Shown here piece by piece: positions 1-8,102 of a DNA stretch of 64,000 nt; position 1 is the stretch's first letter, and each line of letters starts with the position of its first letter. The position numbers and the translations under genes were made by a program. The notes under the pieces were generated by a model. It was not told the DNA's origin. It did not search any database and saw only the letters and a list, made by a program, of their open reading frames with translations. Source of the DNA: Roseivirga ehrenbergii (lineage in GTDB: Bacteria > Bacteroidota > Bacteroidia > Cytophagales > Cyclobacteriaceae); NCBI RefSeq assembly GCF_001593005.1, contig NZ_LQZQ01000045.1, positions 124,001 through 188,000 of the forward strand, written 5' to 3'.

Positions 1-307
1 ACTGTTCGGCCACTTCGTCCAATTGATCCCATTGAAAGTTGAGTTTTTCTACTAGAAAAACCTTCCAAATTCTGTGTTGACGAATGACATGCAGTGCTTT
101 GATCTTACCCTTTTCCGAAATATTTACACCTCGGTATTTTTGGTAATCCACCATTCTCTTTTCAGAGAGTCGCTTAATCATGTCGCTTACGGAAGCAGGG
201 GCGGTCTTCATTTCTTCTGCCAATGCGTTGGTATTCACAGGGCGCTTCCCAGCTTCTGAAAGATGGTAAATGGCCTTTAGATAATTCTCTTCGACAAAGC
301 TTAACAT
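1..307 (-). CDS. DtxR/MntR-family metal-dependent regulator (3' end outside window)
   Basis: The reverse strand from the ATG at 307 reads 102 codons and runs off the window edge, so the C-terminus is missing. The N-terminus (MLSFVEENYLKAIYHL) and the helix-turn-helix around residues 20-65 (NTNALAEEMKTAPASVSDM, then IKRLSEKRMVDY) are typical of the iron/manganese-dependent DtxR/MntR/TroR family. These repressors bind metal through a dimerisation domain just after the region visible here and shut off metal uptake genes. Whether it senses Mn or Fe cannot be told without the metal-binding residues. The promoter carries a palindrome (see 359-372), so autoregulation is likely. Confidence 0.88.
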   Translation of the reverse strand, partial: MLSFVEENYLKAIYHLSEAGKRPVNTNALAEEMKTAPASVSDMIKRLSEKRMVDYQKYRGVNISEKGKIKALHVIRQHRIWKVFLVEKLNFQWDQLDEVAEQ

Positions 308-346
308 AAGAGTGTTTGGGGCTAAGGGTAATGATTGATTACAGTG

Positions 347-377
347 CAAATATAGTATTTAGATTGATCTAATAAAA
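347..377 (-). promoter_or_regulatory. Promoter of the DtxR/MntR gene
   Basis: On the reverse strand, TATATTTG at 354-347 matches the Bacteroidota -7 element TAnnTTTG exactly. Nineteen bases upstream is a TTTT at the -33 position (consensus TTTG). Transcription would start near 340, giving a leader of about 33 nt before the ATG at 307. Confidence 0.6.
359..372. promoter_or_regulatory. Candidate metal-regulator operator
   Basis: TTAGATTGATCTAA has perfect 6-bp arms (TTAGAT/ATCTAA) around TG. It lies in the spacer between the -33 and -7 elements of the regulator's promoter, where a bound dimer would block polymerase. A related sequence, TTTCGATTAATCTAA, lies at 457-471, and a 10-bp palindrome CTAAATTTAG at 391-400. 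The TTTAG..CTAAA pattern resembles known DtxR/MntR boxes. Binding is inferred. Confidence 0.5.
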
Positions 378-475
378 AAATATGCATCAGCTAAATTTAG
401 TAAAAATGTATATTTGTGACTTATTTACAGTGAGTTGGTTTTTAATAAATTATTATTTCGATTAATCTAAATATT

Positions 476-1603
476 TTAACCGCGAAATTGAGCTATGAAA
501 TCGAGTAGCTTATATTCTTCACTTTCCCATAAACTAGATTTGGTGTTTCCTTGGGTATAGAAGCTAGTATTCTTCATTAAAGCGAGTGTCTCAGTAGGGT
601 CGAAATGATTAGGGTTTATTGGTATGGCAGCATTGAATTCATTACAGAATTTAACCCAAGTAGGATTGTTCAAAAGGAGTATAGGGAGCTTATTGGCAGA
701 GTATTCAAATAGACGCGTCAATATTTTGTCATCGTTTATACCATTGTTTGGTTTTTTGAGCACAAAGCCAAAGTCTGCGTTTTTGATTTCTTGAATAATC
801 TGCTGGTGAGGAACAAGGAAGTCACCTCCAATTAGTTCTATGTAGTCTTTGTCCGAAATGGCTTCTTGAAGTTCTCTAAGATCTTTTTTGAGTGCACAGT
901 ATCCAATAATTCGCAACCTTATGTTTGAATCAAGCTTATGAAGTTCATCAGTAATTTTAATGGCATCAAATACTCCGTTCGATGCTGAAATCGTTCCTGA
1001 ATATAGTAAAACGGTATTTTCTGAATTGGTTCTTGACTCGTTGTCAGCCACTTCAACGGGCATAAACTTGTTTTCAATCACGATGGATTTATGGGGAGGA
1101 ACAAAGCTCAATTGTTTAGTATAAACTCTTTCGGCCATGATAAAACCGTCAAAAAGAGGTTTGGTCATTAATTCTTTTGCTCTCACATAGGCTGCAATAA
1201 AAGGCCTAAGTATAGGATTGAAAACGTTAGTGTTTTGAATGTTTTTTACATAGTTTTCCCTCACATCATAGATAATTCGACCGCCAAATAATATTTTGTA
1301 TATAGATGTAACTATCAGTAATTCATGAGTATTACATATAATTACTTTAGGCTTTACTTTAATGTATGTTTTAAGGGTTTTGAACGGATTTGCAACTCTA
1401 TCGAAGGACATTCTTCCGAAGGGCCCGTGTGGGAAAAAATGAATTGAATTGTGGGTTAACGTATTTTTTGACGTAAAGCCTATGATATTAACCTCATATT
1501 CGTTTGTTTTCGCCAATGAAACGCCAAACTTCTCGTACATGCGAGAATCGTCAATCGGCTTTAACGTAGAAGCAATTAGAAGTTTGGTATTGTTCATGAA
1601 CAT
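476..1603 (-). CDS. Glycosyltransferase, GT4-like
   Basis: 375 residues, about the usual length for a GT-B glycosyltransferase. An N-terminal Rossmann-like half (KLLIASTLKPIDDSRM) is followed by a nucleotide-sugar-binding half beginning near residue 200 (NTVLLYSGTISASNGVFDAI), with the RIIGYC strand typical of GT4 enzymes. It would transfer a sugar from an activated donor to a glycan or lipid; donor and acceptor cannot be predicted. There is no signal peptide or membrane segment. Start codons at 1603 (MFMNN) or 1597 (MNN) are both possible. It is divergent from dapD with only 29 bp between start codons, so the two promoters must overlap or lie inside the opposite gene. No other polysaccharide genes are adjacent. 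Confidence 0.75.
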   Translation of the reverse strand: MFMNNTKLLIASTLKPIDDSRMYEKFGVSLAKTNEYEVNIIGFTSKNTLTHNSIHFFPHGPFGRMSFDRVANPFKTLKTYIKVKPKVIICNTHELLIVTSIYKILFGGRIIYDVRENYVKNIQNTNVFNPILRPFIAAYVRAKELMTKPLFDGFIMAERVYTKQLSFVPPHKSIVIENKFMPVEVADNESRTNSENTVLLYSGTISASNGVFDAIKITDELHKLDSNIRLRIIGYCALKKDLRELQEAISDKDYIELIGGDFLVPHQQIIQEIKNADFGFVLKKPNNGINDDKILTRLFEYSANKLPILLLNNPTWVKFCNEFNAAIPINPNHFDPTETLALMKNTSFYTQGNTKSSLWESEEYKLLDFIAQFRG

Positions 1604-1632
1604 TCGAATTTATTGAAAATTTCTAATTACTA

Positions 1633-2448
1633 ATGGAGGCATTACAGAAGATCATTGAAGCGGCTTGGGACAACCGAGAATTATTAAAGGAGAAACAGAC
1701 GGTTTTGGCCGTAAAAACGGTGATCGAAGATCTTGATCGTGGCGATATAAGGGTCGCTGAACCGACTGCAGATGGCTGGAAAGTTAATGAATGGATCAAA
1801 AAAGCAGTGATTCTGTATTTCCCGTTGCAGAAAATGCAAACTATTGAAGTAGGTCCTTTCGAGTTTCATGATAAAATAAGGTTGAAAACTGGTTATGCGA
1901 GCAAGGGTATCCGTGTTGTACCGCATGCTGTGGCACGCTATGGTGCATACATTAGTAGCGGTGTAGTGATGATGCCGTCTTATGTGAATATTGGAGCATA
2001 CGTAGATGCAGGTACTATGGTCGATACTTGGGCTACAGTGGGTAGTTGTGCTCAAATTGGTAAAGATGTACACCTTAGTGGAGGAGTTGGTATTGGAGGA
2101 GTTCTAGAGCCTGTTCAAGCCGCACCAGTAATTATTGAAGATGGCGCCTTTATTGGCTCACGTTGTATTGTGGTAGAAGGGGTGAGAGTTGGCAAAGAGG
2201 CTGTTTTAGGTGCAAACGTTACCTTAACAGGAAGCTCTAAAATTATAGATGTAACAGGCGAAAAGCCAGTTGAGTATAAAGGTTATGTACCCGAAAGGTC
2301 TGTGGTAATCCCTGGTTCTTATGCAAAAGAGTTTCCTGCTGGAACCTATAATGTTCCTGCAGCTCTGATTATTGGTAAGAGAAAGGAAAGTACTGATAAA
2401 AAAACTTCCTTAAACGAGGCCTTACGTGAAAATAATGTTGCCGTGTAA
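1633..2448 (+). CDS. dapD: 2,3,4,5-tetrahydropyridine-2,6-dicarboxylate N-succinyltransferase
   Basis: DapD transfers succinyl from succinyl-CoA to tetrahydrodipicolinate in the succinylase branch of lysine and diaminopimelate synthesis, in the cytoplasm. The 271-aa length is standard. An N-terminal helical part (1-95) precedes a left-handed beta-helix of hexapeptide repeats (about 100-205), with the family-typical stretches YVDAGTMVDTWATVGSCAQI and GGVGIGGVLEP. It stands alone between a divergent glycosyltransferase and a downstream terminator (2501-2531), so it is probably monocistronic. Confidence 0.97.
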   Translation: MEALQKIIEAAWDNRELLKEKQTVLAVKTVIEDLDRGDIRVAEPTADGWKVNEWIKKAVILYFPLQKMQTIEVGPFEFHDKIRLKTGYASKGIRVVPHAVARYGAYISSGVVMMPSYVNIGAYVDAGTMVDTWATVGSCAQIGKDVHLSGGVGIGGVLEPVQAAPVIIEDGAFIGSRCIVVEGVRVGKEAVLGANVTLTGSSKIIDVTGEKPVEYKGYVPERSVVIPGSYAKEFPAGTYNVPAALIIGKRKESTDKKTSLNEALRENNVAV

Positions 2449-2500
2449 AAATGGGAATATATTTCTCGTTCTGAGAAGAAAATCAACAAATAAAAATATT

Positions 2501-2531
2501 TAAACCACTGAATTTCAGTGGTTTATTTTTT
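2501..2531 (+). terminator. Rho-independent terminator after dapD
   Basis: A perfect 12-bp stem TAAACCACTGAA / TTCAGTGGTTTA with a one-base centre is followed by a T-rich tail (tttatttttt). It lies 52 bp after the dapD stop. Confidence 0.85.
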
Positions 2532-2610
2532 GGTATCAGCTTTGTATAATAACAGGTGTTGTTTTGAGTTGACCATATTATGGTTGGGTAGAGTGCTTTC
2601 ACGCTACCTA

Positions 2611-2634
2611 AAGAAGGGCCTTCGGGCCCTTCTT
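2611..2634. other. 10-bp hairpin with TTCG tetraloop
   Basis: AAGAAGGGCC-TTCG-GGCCCTTCTT is a perfect 10-bp stem closed by a very stable tetraloop. No T-run follows on either strand, so it is not a standard intrinsic terminator. It lies just upstream of the promoter at 2647-2677. Confidence 0.7.
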
Positions 2635-2646
2635 CTGTTAAAAACA

Positions 2647-2677
2647 TTGTTGTATTCGGTTTAAACAAATACTTTTG
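2647..2677 (+). promoter_or_regulatory. Promoter of the TPR lipoprotein gene
   Basis: TACTTTTG at 2670-2677 fits TAnnTTTG; a TTG-containing -33-like sequence lies at about 2647-2652. The predicted 5' leader is about 80 nt long. Confidence 0.5.
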
Positions 2678-2762
2678 CAGCCTTTAAACCATTAATGGCT
2701 GAATCAATCTTAAACACTGTTTGAAACGGATTCATTCTTTAAAATTACTTACATCGTATTCA

Positions 2763-3362
2763 ATGAAAAATCGTTTATCTCTTTTGGCCTTAGTTCTCAT
2801 TACTTTCTTGTTTTCGTGTAACGATGATGTTACTAGAAAGGGAGACCAGCTTTATAATGAAGGGAATTTTAAGGAGGCGGTTGACGCTTACTCTGAATAT
2901 CTTAAAACCAATCCTAAAGACATTAAATCTCTTTACAATCGTGGAAGGGCGTATGAAGAATTGAAGCAGTTGGATAAAGCAAAAGCCGACTTTATAGCTG
3001 TGTTAGATGTTGATGGAGATAACCTAAATGCTAATTTGAGCATGGGTAAGTACTGGTACAATCAAAAGGAATTTAACAAGGCTATCATATTTTTTGACAA
3101 AGTGATCGAACTGGATGGTTTGCGCTCGGATGCTTACATGCTTAGAGGTCGAAGCTATCACCAAAAAGGCGACTTTGACAAAGCAATGGAGAACTACAAC
3201 CAAGCCATCAACTTTGATAATGATAACGCTGAAGCATTTCTTTACAGAGGAGCGCTTAAGATTGCTTTAAATCAATTCAAAACTGCTTGTCAGGATTTCA
3301 CTCGATCTCAAGCTTTAGGTTCTTCTGAGGCTTCTGAGGCCTTGGCAAAGCACTGTCGTTAA
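2763..3362 (+). CDS. TPR-repeat lipoprotein
   Basis: 199 residues starting at the ATG at 2763. An in-frame TTG at 2721 would add 14 residues ahead of the signal peptide and is unlikely. The N-terminus MKNRLSLLALVLITFLFSC is a lipoprotein signal with the lipid-modified Cys at position 19. Residues about 25-190 are tandem tetratricopeptide repeats (for example YNEGNFKEAVDAYSEYL, YNRGRAYEELKQLDKAKADF). TPR proteins are scaffolds for protein-protein contacts, here at the outer or inner membrane. The partner is unknown. Confidence 0.85.
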   Translation: MKNRLSLLALVLITFLFSCNDDVTRKGDQLYNEGNFKEAVDAYSEYLKTNPKDIKSLYNRGRAYEELKQLDKAKADFIAVLDVDGDNLNANLSMGKYWYNQKEFNKAIIFFDKVIELDGLRSDAYMLRGRSYHQKGDFDKAMENYNQAINFDNDNAEAFLYRGALKIALNQFKTACQDFTRSQALGSSEASEALAKHCR

Positions 3363-3378
3363 TTTTGAAGTAATCAGG

Positions 3379-4380
3379 TTAAAACCATTTCGAAGTCATT
3401 AAACTACTTTCCAATGCGTTTTCCAGTTCGTCTGAAATGCCAGGAAAGAAGTCTAACCCTGTCAGTTGTTCTACACTGTCGATTGTGACAACGAAAGAGG
3501 ATAAAGGGGCTGAACTTGCTTCATTCTTCATTAAGAAGGCAATGGCTTTAATCTCTGGTTTTCTCATGTCCAGAATAATTTTGTAGTAATATTCAGGAAC
3601 GGATACCTGATTAGAGCCAATGGTTCTGTATTTCTTGTTTAATACAGGGCCTGTTACTACATAAATCTGATCGTTTTCCATGGCCCAAGTTCTAACTTGG
3701 TCTTCTAGTTTCTTCCAAAGCCCGCGATTAAAAGATGGATCTTGCGGACTCATGTTACTCATAAAAAAGGATTGACTCAAGGCAAATTCACTATAAGAAA
3801 AATCGGCTGCTGGTGCCAGATGTCCACGGTCATAACCACTTTCTTTATAATCATTTAAGCTAGCTGAGCCTGTTTTTACTCTACTGTCTTCTCTAAAATC
3901 ATCTTTTCTTTCGAATGTAGTTTGTCTTAAACTGTCAGCAAATAGGGCATAGGCTACCCATACGGCTTGCTCATGTTCTTCGCTATAACGCAAAGTGTAA
4001 TAAGGTCTTTCTATTATGGCCTGCGATGTCTCATAAGCTGGCCAAGCAAAATCAAAGGCTTTGGTGAAGTAGAGGTCGTAAGTATCAAAATCTACTTTGC
4101 TTTCTTCCTGCTTTGAAGGGGGGGCTTTTTCAGTCTTTGGAATTTCCTGTTTAGAATCAAGTTCTTCAGGTGCTAAAACAGGAGTTACTTCTTCATCAAA
4201 AAACGAAGGAATTAGCTTTTCTTCTTTAATAGCCAGATAGCCATAACCCAAGGCGATAAGGATAATAAGCCCTAAAGAGAACTTCCAAAGGCTAAAACCT
4301 CCTGATTTTCCCTTTCTTCCCGAAGTTGTTTTCTTCTTTGATGTACCCCTACTTGAAACTGCTGCCTTCCTTTTTGCCAT
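3379..4380 (-). CDS. Membrane-anchored DNA/RNA non-specific endonuclease (NUC1 type)
   Basis: 333 residues. A Lys/Ser-rich cytoplasmic tail (1-28) is followed by one transmembrane segment (about 30-50), an acidic linker (60-100) and a C-terminal beta-beta-alpha-metal nuclease domain (about 100-325). The catalytic motif is DRGHLAP at 184-190 with the general-base His187; MSNMSPQDPSFNRGLW (207-222) supplies the metal-binding Asn region. The family cleaves single- and double-stranded DNA and RNA using Mg2+. The topology puts the nuclease in the periplasm, suggesting nutrient nucleic-acid degradation or defence against incoming DNA. No immunity-like partner is adjacent. Confidence 0.9.
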   Translation of the reverse strand: MAKRKAAVSSRGTSKKKTTSGRKGKSGGFSLWKFSLGLIILIALGYGYLAIKEEKLIPSFFDEEVTPVLAPEELDSKQEIPKTEKAPPSKQEESKVDFDTYDLYFTKAFDFAWPAYETSQAIIERPYYTLRYSEEHEQAVWVAYALFADSLRQTTFERKDDFREDSRVKTGSASLNDYKESGYDRGHLAPAADFSYSEFALSQSFFMSNMSPQDPSFNRGLWKKLEDQVRTWAMENDQIYVVTGPVLNKKYRTIGSNQVSVPEYYYKIILDMRKPEIKAIAFLMKNEASSAPLSSFVVTIDSVEQLTGLDFFPGISDELENALESSLMTSKWF

Positions 4381-4484
4381 GCCCTATTTTGATTTTCCGC
4401 AATGATAAAGATATTTTTCTTGAGCGGACTTTTTTTAATTCACTAAATTACTTTCTGCTTTATGAACCAAATTAACCACAATAC

Positions 4485-7400
4485 ATGAAAGAAGTTATAA
4501 TCAAACCACAGACAAAGTGGCAAAAGCACCTGTATTGGTGTCTACTTTGCTTCGTATTTATGTCCTTAAGCTTTACTTTACATGCTAACTATCATTGGCA
4601 AGAGAATAAGCAAGATACAACAGGGCAAACTAAGTTTAAAGACTTACCTCTGAAGGCCGAACGAACATTAGAATTTAATACTTCGGAAGGCACTTGGCTT
4701 TCTCTAGATATTAGTCCCGATGGCCAAACCATTATTTTTGATATGTTGGGTGATATCTATACCATTCCATTTAAAGGAGGTCAAGCTACTCGACTTACAG
4801 ATGGAATGGCTTACGATACGCACCCCAAATTCAGCCCCGATGGAAAAAGCATTGTATTCACTTCCGATAGAAGTGGTAACGATAACATTTGGACAATGGA
4901 ATTGGAATCGAAAGAAACCAAGCAAATCACTAAAAGTGAAAACGAGAATTTCCAGTCTGCTGAATGGTCGCCTGATGGAGATTACATTGTAGCCTCTAGG
5001 GGAAGAAGAAATCTAAAACTGTACATGTACCACAAAAATGGTGGTGGGGGATTCGAGTTGATTAAAGAACCTGCGGGATTGAAGCTTGTTGAGCCTGCTT
5101 TTAGTGCTGATGGCCGATATATCTACTATTCGCAACGAAATGGCGCTTGGAACTATAATGCTCAATTGCCTCAATATCAGGTAGGAATGTACGACAGAGA
5201 TAACGGAGAAAGATCAACAATTACCTCGCGTTATGGATCTGCATTTACACCAACTTTATCGCCAGATGGAAAGTATTTGGTGTACGGTTCGCGCTACGAA
5301 GAGCAAACAGGCTTAGTCTTACGAGACCTTAAGTCGGGTGATGAGCGTTGGTTGGCTTACCCAGTTCAGCGTGATGATCAAGAGTCTATTGCTCCTTTGG
5401 GCGTTTTGCCAGCTATGACATTTACCCCGAACAGCAAAGAATTATTGGCGTCTTATGGAGGTAAAATTTGGAGAATCCCTGTTGCCGGAGGTAATGCCAC
5501 AGAAATTCCTTTCAACGTAGACGTTGAACTAGAAATGGGGCCTAGGTTAAAATTTAACTATCCAATTTCTGATGATGAAAATATGTTGGTCACTCAAATT
5601 AGAGATGCCGTGCCTTCTCCTGATGGAAACACGATGGTATTTACGGCCTTGAACAGAATATATGTAATGGACATTCCTTCAGGAAGCCCAAAACGAATCA
5701 CGAATTTTGAAATGACAGAAGCCATGCCTACATGGTCGCCAGATGGTAAGTCTATTGCCTTTGTCACTTGGTCTGAAACTGAGGGAGGAAGCATTTATAA
5801 GCTGTTGATGGATGGAAAAGCCAAACCAGTGAAACTCACCAAAGAGTCTGCGATTTATACTGCACCCGCTTGGAACAAGAATGGAAAAATTGTTTTTACA
5901 AAGGGGAGTGCACAAAACATGAAAGATGCGGAAGGGCCTTCGGCACCAAGAGCTACCGAAGATTTGGCTTGGATTAGCGAGAATGGAGGCGAGGTTAACT
6001 TTATCATGAAAACTAATGGACGAGGCAATCCGCATTTCGTGAAAAATGATGACAGAATTTACTTGAGCAGCGGAAAAGGTTTAAGTTCTGTAAGATGGGA
6101 TGGAACGGATGAAAAGAACCTAGTGGCCATTACAGGGATAACAACTTATGGTTCGAATCCGGTGGATGATCACTTAGGTATGTCGACTGAAAATACCATG
6201 TTAAGTGAATCTGATAACTGGCGCGAAAACAATCCTCCTGCCCGTGCTAGCGAAATCTATATGGCACCAGAAGGGGATAAGGCCATGGCGGTAATTAACA
6301 ATGAAATTTACATCGTCACTGTTCCGAAATTGGGTCAAACACCAACCATATCTGTAGCCAATCCTGAATCTGCTCAATTTCCAGCTAAAAAACTCACTGA
6401 AATAGGAGGTGAGTTTGCCAAGTGGTCTGCCGATGCAAAGAAGGTACATTGGAGTTTGGGTAGCGCTCATTTTATTTATGATTTAGAAAAAGGAGAAGCC
6501 TATGCCGATTCGGTAGCAGCAGCCAAAAAAGCAAAAGAAAGAGCGGATAAAGAGAAAACCGAAGAAGAAAAGAAGGCAGAGGCCGAAGAGAAAAAAGAGG
6601 AAAAGAAGGAGGAAGCTAGCTTTAAACCAACAGAGTTTAAGGTCGAAGTAAACGTAAAGAAGGACATTCCGAAAGGCACGGCCCTCTTAAAAGGTGCTCG
6701 AATCATTACCATGAATGGTGATCAGGTAATCGAGAATGGAGATATTCTAATTGAAAATGCCAGAATCAAAGCAGTGGGCGCTTCGGGTACGCTTTCTATA
6801 CCCAGAGGAACGGAAACTATTGATATGTCGGGTAAAACCATCGTTCCCGGTTTTATAGATACACATGCGCATATGTGGCCAGCGTGGGGTTTAGAGAAAA
6901 ATGAGGTTTGGGTTTACGCAGCCAATTTGGCCTATGGTGTTACAGCCACGCGAGACCCTCAAACAGCTACTACCGATGTGTTGACCTATGCAGACATGGT
7001 TGAAACGGGACAGATTCCTGGTCCAAGAGTATACTCTACAGGCCCAGGAGTTGGTTATTGGGCATATAATCTAAAGAGCCTTGAACAAACCCGAAAGGTC
7101 TTAAAGCAGTATTCGGAATATTACAATACCAAAACGATTAAAATGTATTTGGTAGGAAATAGAAAACAGCGTCAATGGGTAATTCAGGCCGCGAAAGAGC
7201 AAGAACTGATGCCAACTACCGAAGGTGGGTTGGATTTCAAGCTCAACATGACCCAAATGCTTGATGGCTACCCTGGGCACGAACATTCGTTTCCAATTGC
7301 ACCATTGTACAAAGATGTAATTCAGTCGGTGGCTCAGTCTAAAATGGCTTATACATCTACTTTACTGGTGTCATACGGTGGGCCTTGGGCCGAAAACTAT

Positions 7401-7931
7401 TATTACTCTAGAGAGAATCCGTATCACGATCCTAAATTGAGTTTTTTCACGCCATACAATGAATTGGCGGCTAAATCCAGAAGAAGACCAGGGTGGTTTA
7501 TGGACGATGAGCATGTATTTAAAAAGCATGCCGTAGGAGTGAAAGACGTAGTTGAAAATGACGGTTTGGCTGGTGTTGGCAGTCACGGTCAGTTGCAAGG
7601 CTTGGGTTATCACTGGGAATTATGGTCGGTTGCTTCAGGTGGAATGAGAAATATTGATGCACTAAAAACAGCTACAATTCTTGGAGCTACAGCCCTTGGT
7701 TTAGAAGGTGATTTAGGGTCAATAGAAGCAGGTAAACTTGCTGATTTGGTGATTTTAGATAAAAATCCTTTGGAGAATATTCGTAATACAAACACCATTA
7801 TTCAGGTAATGAAAAATGGAAGGCTGTATGATGGAAATACTTTAGATGAGGTGTATCCTAGAAAGAAGAAAGCGGGGCCATTTAATTGGCATACTTCCAA
7901 ACCAGTAAACTTGCCTGGTATCAAAAAATAA
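4485..7931 (+). CDS. Exported beta-propeller/amidohydrolase fusion protein
   Basis: 1148 residues, much longer than a plain amidohydrolase (about 400-450). A hydrophobic segment at about 16-36 is a signal or anchor. Residues about 55-660 hold repeated TolB/tricorn-type WD40-like propeller blades (LSPDGKYLVYGS, PTWSPDGKSIAFVTW). A highly charged Lys/Glu linker spans about 675-715. Residues about 730-1125 are an amidohydrolase barrel with the metal-binding His794-Ala-His796 and a C-terminal GKLADLVILDKNPLENI typical of imidazolonepropionase/dihydroorotase-like enzymes. A peptide or cyclic amide substrate is plausible but not shown by the sequence. A terminator follows. Confidence 0.9.
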   Translation: MKEVIIKPQTKWQKHLYWCLLCFVFMSLSFTLHANYHWQENKQDTTGQTKFKDLPLKAERTLEFNTSEGTWLSLDISPDGQTIIFDMLGDIYTIPFKGGQATRLTDGMAYDTHPKFSPDGKSIVFTSDRSGNDNIWTMELESKETKQITKSENENFQSAEWSPDGDYIVASRGRRNLKLYMYHKNGGGGFELIKEPAGLKLVEPAFSADGRYIYYSQRNGAWNYNAQLPQYQVGMYDRDNGERSTITSRYGSAFTPTLSPDGKYLVYGSRYEEQTGLVLRDLKSGDERWLAYPVQRDDQESIAPLGVLPAMTFTPNSKELLASYGGKIWRIPVAGGNATEIPFNVDVELEMGPRLKFNYPISDDENMLVTQIRDAVPSPDGNTMVFTALNRIYVMDIPSGSPKRITNFEMTEAMPTWSPDGKSIAFVTWSETEGGSIYKLLMDGKAKPVKLTKESAIYTAPAWNKNGKIVFTKGSAQNMKDAEGPSAPRATEDLAWISENGGEVNFIMKTNGRGNPHFVKNDDRIYLSSGKGLSSVRWDGTDEKNLVAITGITTYGSNPVDDHLGMSTENTMLSESDNWRENNPPARASEIYMAPEGDKAMAVINNEIYIVTVPKLGQTPTISVANPESAQFPAKKLTEIGGEFAKWSADAKKVHWSLGSAHFIYDLEKGEAYADSVAAAKKAKERADKEKTEEEKKAEAEEKKEEKKEEASFKPTEFKVEVNVKKDIPKGTALLKGARIITMNGDQVIENGDILIENARIKAVGASGTLSIPRGTETIDMSGKTIVPGFIDTHAHMWPAWGLEKNEVWVYAANLAYGVTATRDPQTATTDVLTYADMVETGQIPGPRVYSTGPGVGYWAYNLKSLEQTRKVLKQYSEYYNTKTIKMYLVGNRKQRQWVIQAAKEQELMPTTEGGLDFKLNMTQMLDGYPGHEHSFPIAPLYKDVIQSVAQSKMAYTSTLLVSYGGPWAENYYYSRENPYHDPKLSFFTPYNELAAKSRRRPGWFMDDEHVFKKHAVGVKDVVENDGLAGVGSHGQLQGLGYHWELWSVASGGMRNIDALKTATILGATALGLEGDLGSIEAGKLADLVILDKNPLENIRNTNTIIQVMKNGRLYDGNTLDEVYPRKKKAGPFNWHTSKPVNLPGIKK

Positions 7932-7958
7932 AGCGAATGCTTCATTAATTTAAAATCT

Positions 7959-7987
7959 AAACCCCAGTTGAAAAGCTGGGGTTTTTT
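7959..7987 (+). terminator. Rho-independent terminator
   Basis: Stem AAACCCCAGTT / AGCTGGGGTTT with GAAA loop (7970-7973), running into TTTTTT at 7982-7987. Confidence 0.9.
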
Positions 7988-8102
7988 AGTGCCTCATCTC
8001 TTAATCTTTCTTAATTTCAATTTTTGAAGATGAAGGGGTTGTCTATTCGTTTTTTAAATTGATAGTCGGTTCCTTTTAAATAACCATCGTAAAAAATACA
8101 CA

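Noticed and set aside
2483-2668. 61-codon reverse-strand frame containing a terminator and a hairpin
   Set aside because: It spans the dapD terminator and the TTCG hairpin, has no family signature and is best explained by chance.
6500-6712. Ser/Phe-rich reverse-strand frame
   Set aside because: It is the antisense of the Lys/Glu-rich tether of the amidohydrolase; low-complexity shadow.
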